Assembly: GCA_964590495.1 (NCBI GenBank)
Contig: CAZPWQ010000132.1
Coordinates: forward strand, 1-8,912
DNA length: 8,912 bases
Source of the DNA: CAZPWQ01 sp964590495
Lineage (GTDB): Bacteria > Bacteroidota > Rhodothermia > Balneolales > Balneolaceae
Direction: 5' to 3'
Shown here: positions 5,758 to 8,912 of the stretch, piece by piece
Numbering within the stretch: position 1 is the stretch's first letter
Layout of the letters: each line of letters opens with the position of its first letter
Made by a program: the position numbers and the translations under genes
The notes under the pieces: generated by a model
Databases searched by the model: none
What the model was told of the DNA's origin: nothing
Seen by the model: only the letters and a program-made list of their open reading frames with translations

Positions 5758-8358
5758 CATTCTTATAAACATCTTTTGATAATAACAGCTGCTTTATTTG
5801 TTTGCCTGACTGTTAGTAATAATGCAAACGGACAAGCTCAATTCGAAGATTATTCAGAAGAAGATAAAACTATAATTTTCCATGATGATTTTGATAATAA
5901 TCAAAATGACTGGTGGAAAGGGAGTAAAAAAACTAAAACATCCATTAAAAATGGTTTTTTCAATCTTGACCGAACCCACAACAAAGATGATAAAGGCAGG
6001 GGCCACCCTACCCAGACTATAAATGAACTAAATATATATAATGATTTTGAGATTGAAACCCGCTTCCGTCTTGTCAAAGGATCCACCCGCTTAAGCAGTT
6101 TGTTATTTAATTTCAAAGACGGTGACAACAACTACAAATTTGGCATTTCTTCTGATAATGACTATCGAATCGTAGAAATGACAGATAATGAATGGAATAG
6201 CCGTAAAGGTTGGACAAAATCAGTACTGGTTAACAATGCCGGCGGTAATTTTAACAAATTTACAATTCGCAAGGTGGGAAGTGAGCTTTTTTACTTTTTG
6301 AATGAAGAACTCGTTCATCGAGAGGAATTCACTGAAAGTTTCAGCAAAAAAATGGGGTTTGAAGTCAACAGAAAGTCTCATCTTCAAATCGATTATTTAA
6401 CTGTTTCCCATCTCAAACAACTGGACCATCAGAAAGTTCTTTATTCAGATTTCAAACAACATAACCAACAAGAAATTTTAATTGATCATTTTGACAGTGA
6501 TTCAGGAACATGGACCAAAGAAATCGATACAGGCAGGTTTTGGGTCGAAAATGGCTACTATTATATAGAATCGGTAAAGGATGATCGTGCGAATATCAAT
6601 ATTCCAACCAAACTCGATACAAGTAAAAGTTTTGAAATTGAAACACAACTACAATTTTTAAGTGGAGATGACCGCAAAAGTCTAGATCTCATATGGGGTT
6701 ATAAAGACGATGATAACTTTTATGAGTTTTCTACCAGTGGAAATTCTTACTATCGTATAGCCGAATTTAGAGAAGGCAGATTTTATATTCATAAAAGATG
6801 GACTAAAACGAATATTGTAAAACAGGGAGGATTAAATAAGCTGACCGTTCGAAATGTTGGTGACCAAAATTACTTTTTTATAAACGAAGAACTGGTATAT
6901 CAGGAGTTTGCAGAACCCGGTCATGGTACTGGAGTAGGATTTTCAGTATACAATAACTCGAAAATCAGAGCTGATTATATATCTATTTCACAGCTTGAAA
7001 CGAGTTTAAAACAGAATATTGCCTACTGGGTAGAACGGAAAATCAATACCTGGCAGGAAAAAAGTAAATACGAAACCACTGAGGCCTACCAGGAGCGGGT
7101 GACCGAAGAGAAGCGAAATGAACTGATCAAGCATTATACGGCCGAACTGGTCGACTCTCTGGGCCAAGCCCAGTTTGAAACAGATATTGCAAACACCGAT
7201 TATGATGCTGACAATCAGATATTTGAAGTCACTTTTACTGATGAATCTTCTGTTTACGTAGAAGTGCCCGTCAATGAAGCCCCGGAGTTTGATCAAAATC
7301 TGAACCGCCTGCGGTTTTCGAATATGGATTTTGCTATTACATCAGGAGACGAGCTTATATTGAGGAAGGCACAAATCTACAATCCCGGTAACGAAAAAAC
7401 CTACGCTTACGACAGCGGGCACGAGGTCGCCTTCAACACCGCCGAGATGGCCGCTAACTTCGACCTCATTGAAGTGGATGTCGAGACTGAAAGCCGTGGA
7501 CCCAGCGTCCAAAAAACCACCAAACGTATTGAGGTGGGCAAAGCAGATGTAGATGTGAATATCCCCGAAACCAGCGCCTCCAACCCCGATGCCATTGCCG
7601 TAGTCATCGGCAACCGCCGCTACCAGGGCGACACCCCGGATGTAGACTATGCCGTCAATGATGCCAAAATTGTAAAGGAATATCTGGTTAAAACACTGGG
7701 CTTTAAAGAAGGCAATATTTTGTACAAGGAGAATGCTTCGCTCAGCAACCTGCGGGCGCTGTTTGGAGACGAGCGCAATGAGGGACGGCTGGCCGACTAT
7801 ATCAAACCGGACCAGAGCGATGTCTTCGTCTATTACTCCGGCCATGGCGCACCGGATACGGACACCAATAACGGGTACATCGTGCCGGTTGACGGCGATG
7901 CCTCGGCTCTGGCAGTTACCGGCTATTCCATGGAAACACTCTACAATAATTTGGGCAACCTGCCTGCCCGATCCATTCAGGTGGTCATCGATGCCTGCTT
8001 TTCCGGCGGTAGCAGCAACGGAGAGATGTTAATACGGCAAGCCTCACCCATTGGCATTGAGGTGAAAAATCCGGCCATTCAACTTAAAAATGGCCTCGTC
8101 ATTACAGCGAGCCAGGGCGATCAAATCTCCTCCTGGTACGAAGAGAAGGGGCACGGCTTGCTGACGTACTTTTATCTGAAAGGACTTCAAGGGCAGGCTG
8201 ATGCCAACGGCGATCATCTCATTACCGGTAATGAGATGGCAGAGTATTTAACCGATAGAACCGAAACCGTGCCCTATATGGCCCGCCTTCTGTTCAGCCG
8301 CGAACAGACGCCACAGGTATTTGGCCGTAAGCAGCAGGTGATTGTGGAGCATGAATGA
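5704..8358 (+). CDS. Exported caspase-like peptidase (C14, orthocaspase type) with twin jelly-roll domains
   Basis: A predicted secreted cysteine peptidase, 884 aa. Residues 1-19 come from the shared leader repeat; residues 22-44 form a second complete signal peptide (KHLLIITAALF core, ANGQAQ cleavage region). Two related beta-rich domains of concanavalin-like (LamG/DUF1080-like) character follow, about 57-236 and 257-430. A charged helical linker (439-480, with WVERKINTWQEK) and a beta-rich stretch lead to the caspase p20-type domain, about 630-873. It begins AIAVVIGNRRY and carries the catalytic His714 in YYSGHG and Cys765 in DACFSGG. Asp763, two before the Cys, is the feature that in metacaspases and orthocaspases goes with Arg/Lys cleavage. 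Residues 833-844 (DANGDHLITGNE) match an EF-hand calcium loop. GTG 5635 could extend it by 23 residues; ATG 5704 gives a better signal peptide. Base composition changes near 7380. The downstream gene shares its leader. The peptidase call is firm; target and role are unknown. Confidence 0.9.
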   Translation: MKYSTAAFTLIFLFTITIHSYKHLLIITAALFVCLTVSNNANGQAQFEDYSEEDKTIIFHDDFDNNQNDWWKGSKKTKTSIKNGFFNLDRTHNKDDKGRGHPTQTINELNIYNDFEIETRFRLVKGSTRLSSLLFNFKDGDNNYKFGISSDNDYRIVEMTDNEWNSRKGWTKSVLVNNAGGNFNKFTIRKVGSELFYFLNEELVHREEFTESFSKKMGFEVNRKSHLQIDYLTVSHLKQLDHQKVLYSDFKQHNQQEILIDHFDSDSGTWTKEIDTGRFWVENGYYYIESVKDDRANINIPTKLDTSKSFEIETQLQFLSGDDRKSLDLIWGYKDDDNFYEFSTSGNSYYRIAEFREGRFYIHKRWTKTNIVKQGGLNKLTVRNVGDQNYFFINEELVYQEFAEPGHGTGVGFSVYNNSKIRADYISISQLETSLKQNIAYWVERKINTWQEKSKYETTEAYQERVTEEKRNELIKHYTAELVDSLGQAQFETDIANTDYDADNQIFEVTFTDESSVYVEVPVNEAPEFDQNLNRLRFSNMDFAITSGDELILRKAQIYNPGNEKTYAYDSGHEVAFNTAEMAANFDLIEVDVETESRGPSVQKTTKRIEVGKADVDVNIPETSASNPDAIAVVIGNRRYQGDTPDVDYAVNDAKIVKEYLVKTLGFKEGNILYKENASLSNLRALFGDERNEGRLADYIKPDQSDVFVYYSGHGAPDTDTNNGYIVPVDGDASALAVTGYSMETLYNNLGNLPARSIQVVIDACFSGGSSNGEMLIRQASPIGIEVKNPAIQLKNGLVITASQGDQISSWYEEKGHGLLTYFYLKGLQGQADANGDHLITGNEMAEYLTDRTETVPYMARLLFSREQTPQVFGRKQQVIVEHE
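5872..6993 (+). repeat. Internal duplication of a jelly-roll-like domain within the caspase protein
   Basis: Protein-level repeat, about residues 57-236 and 257-430, roughly 195 residues apart. Matching blocks are HDDFD/DHFD, DFEIETRFRL/SFEIETQLQF, DNDYRIVEM/NSYYRIAEF, KGWTKSVLV/KRWTKTNIV, NKFTIRKVG/NKLTVRNVG, and YFLNEELVHREEF/FFINEELVYQEF. The copies have diverged strongly in DNA, so the duplication is old. Each half has the length and strand pattern of a concanavalin-like sandwich that often binds glycans. The ligand is not known. Confidence 0.85.
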
Positions 8359-8451
8359 CTTATCCTTTTTCTATAATTTATCCTTTCCAGCAACACTGCA
8401 AACGAATTTTAAGGATTATCAAAACTGACCGGCTTTGACCGGAGGGGCCAC

Positions 8452-8665
8452 CGAGTCGTTGAAAATGACGAAATTTTATCTATTTTAGGGAAAATAGGTT
8501 TTTAGATACGTTGGCTGCGGAAATCGTTACAAAAAGCAACAGGTGCGTTGGATTACCATTCATCCCACCCAGGGCCATCGTTTTATATGGGCAAAACAAT
8601 TCAATCAGACTATGAAATATTCACATTCTGCATGCACCCTGATCTTTATATTCACCATTACCTTT
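8452..8665 (+). repeat. Shared leader repeat, copy B (upstream and signal-peptide start of the WD40 gene)
   Basis: Second copy of the segment at 5544-5757; 8452-8567 is identical to 5544-5659. Differences appear only nearer and within the coding start (for example 8568, 8578, 8585, 8592, 8595, 8608). The 93 bp between the caspase stop and this copy (8359-8451) hold no gene and no convincing terminator. They contain TTATCCTTT twice (8360-8368, 8378-8386) and GACCGG twice (8427-8432, 8436-8441). Confidence 0.93.
8480..8497 (+). promoter_or_regulatory. 7-bp hairpin inside leader repeat copy B
   Basis: Identical to the hairpin at 5572-5589: CTATTTT, loop AGGG, AAAATAG. Its unchanged presence before both exported-protein genes would give the two genes a common control point if it is functional. 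Confidence 0.45.
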
Positions 8666-8912
8666 ATTCCCCTGCAGCAAACCACCGCCCAGGAGGCCCG
8701 CACCTTCTCCGGGCACAGCGGTTCGGTACTCAGCGTGGCCTTCTCCCCCGACGGGCAATACGCCCTCTCCGGGAGCTTCGACTTCTTCGGGAGCTCGGAT
8801 GAGCCCATGAAACTCTGGGAGGTGGACACCGGGCGCCAGGTCCGCACCTTCTCCGGCCGCAGCGGTTCGGTATATAGCGTAGCCTTTTCCCCCGACGGGC
8901 AATACGCCCTGT
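8612..8912 (+). CDS. Exported WD40-repeat protein, 5' part only (runs off the window)
   Basis: The frame is open from ATG 8612 to the last base, 100 codons plus one base. Residues 1-27 are a signal peptide (hydrophobic TLIFIFTITFIPL, then TTAQ before the likely cut). The next residues are WD40 blades: FSGHSGSVLSVAFSPDGQYA, an insert, then MKLWEVDTGRQVRTFSG, and a second blade starts the same way. The two visible blade starts lie 144 bp (48 codons) apart and are nearly identical in DNA, so the blades are recent copies. The second has GR in place of the usual GH. The insert DFFGSSDEP makes the blade longer than the usual ~42 residues. The protein would form a beta-propeller outside the cytoplasm. 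A C-terminal caspase module, common in such proteins, is a guess that the window cannot test. A competing open frame at 8548-8802 is a shadow. Confidence 0.9.
   Translation, partial: MKYSHSACTLIFIFTITFIPLQQTTAQEARTFSGHSGSVLSVAFSPDGQYALSGSFDFFGSSDEPMKLWEVDTGRQVRTFSGRSGSVYSVAFSPDGQYAL

Noticed and set aside
7342..7845. Minus-strand open frame of 167 codons opposite the caspase domain
   Set aside because: It is antisense to the conserved caspase sequence in a GC-rich stretch, where long shadow frames are expected.
8548..8802. Forward open frame of 84 codons over the WD40 start
   Set aside because: Different frame from the signal peptide and WD40 blades; its Arg/Pro/Leu-rich protein is an off-frame reading.
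8605..8902. Minus-strand open frames opposite the WD40 gene
   Set aside because: Repetitive Gly/Glu-rich text that mirrors the WD40 blades; no start context or family features.

Overview
The window looks like a chromosomal segment from the Bacteroidota/Balneolota (FCB) side of bacteria. The reasons are a type-5 solute-binding lipoprotein, NAD kinase and an LDH-like malate dehydrogenase of the kind seen there, secreted WD40 and caspase-like proteins, AT-rich 7-bp intergenic repeats, and no convincing Shine-Dalgarno sequence before any start. The lineage is an inference from style and not a database result. All recognisable genes lie on the + strand.

Region 1 (1-242) is non-coding. It has a perfect 28-bp palindrome and a degenerate 7-bp tandem array. 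Region 2 (243-3830) is a tight gene run: a D-alanine--D-alanine ligase of a divergent type (396 aa), a family-5 solute-binding lipoprotein without permease genes beside it, and NAD kinase, with gaps of 40 and 5 bp. Region 3 (3831-3987) is a 157-bp spacer framed by AT-rich 7-bp repeats, the last running straight into the mdh start codon. Region 4 (3988-5028) is malate dehydrogenase, ended by a strong intrinsic terminator. Region 5 (5095-5490) is a small membrane-anchored protein with a BamE/SmpA-like domain.

Region 6 (5544-8912) is the accessory part and the most interesting. It holds an exported caspase-like (orthocaspase-type) protein of 884 aa with two tandem jelly-roll-like domains, a linker, a catalytic His/Cys p20-type domain and an EF-hand-like loop. 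It is followed by the 5' end of an exported WD40-repeat protein that runs off the window. Both genes are preceded by the same ~211-bp segment, whose first 116 bp are identical. This segment covers the upstream region, the start codon and the first part of the signal peptide. In the caspase gene the shared segment is joined to a second, complete signal peptide, which looks like a recombination scar. The caspase gene is also a composition mosaic: its sensor-like half is AT-rich and its caspase half is GC-rich like the WD40 gene.

My reading is that the window catches a paralogous family of secreted sensor-caspase proteins in which a common leader and caspase module are kept while the N-terminal recognition domains are exchanged. 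The WD40 gene is predicted, but not shown, to end in a similar caspase module beyond the window.
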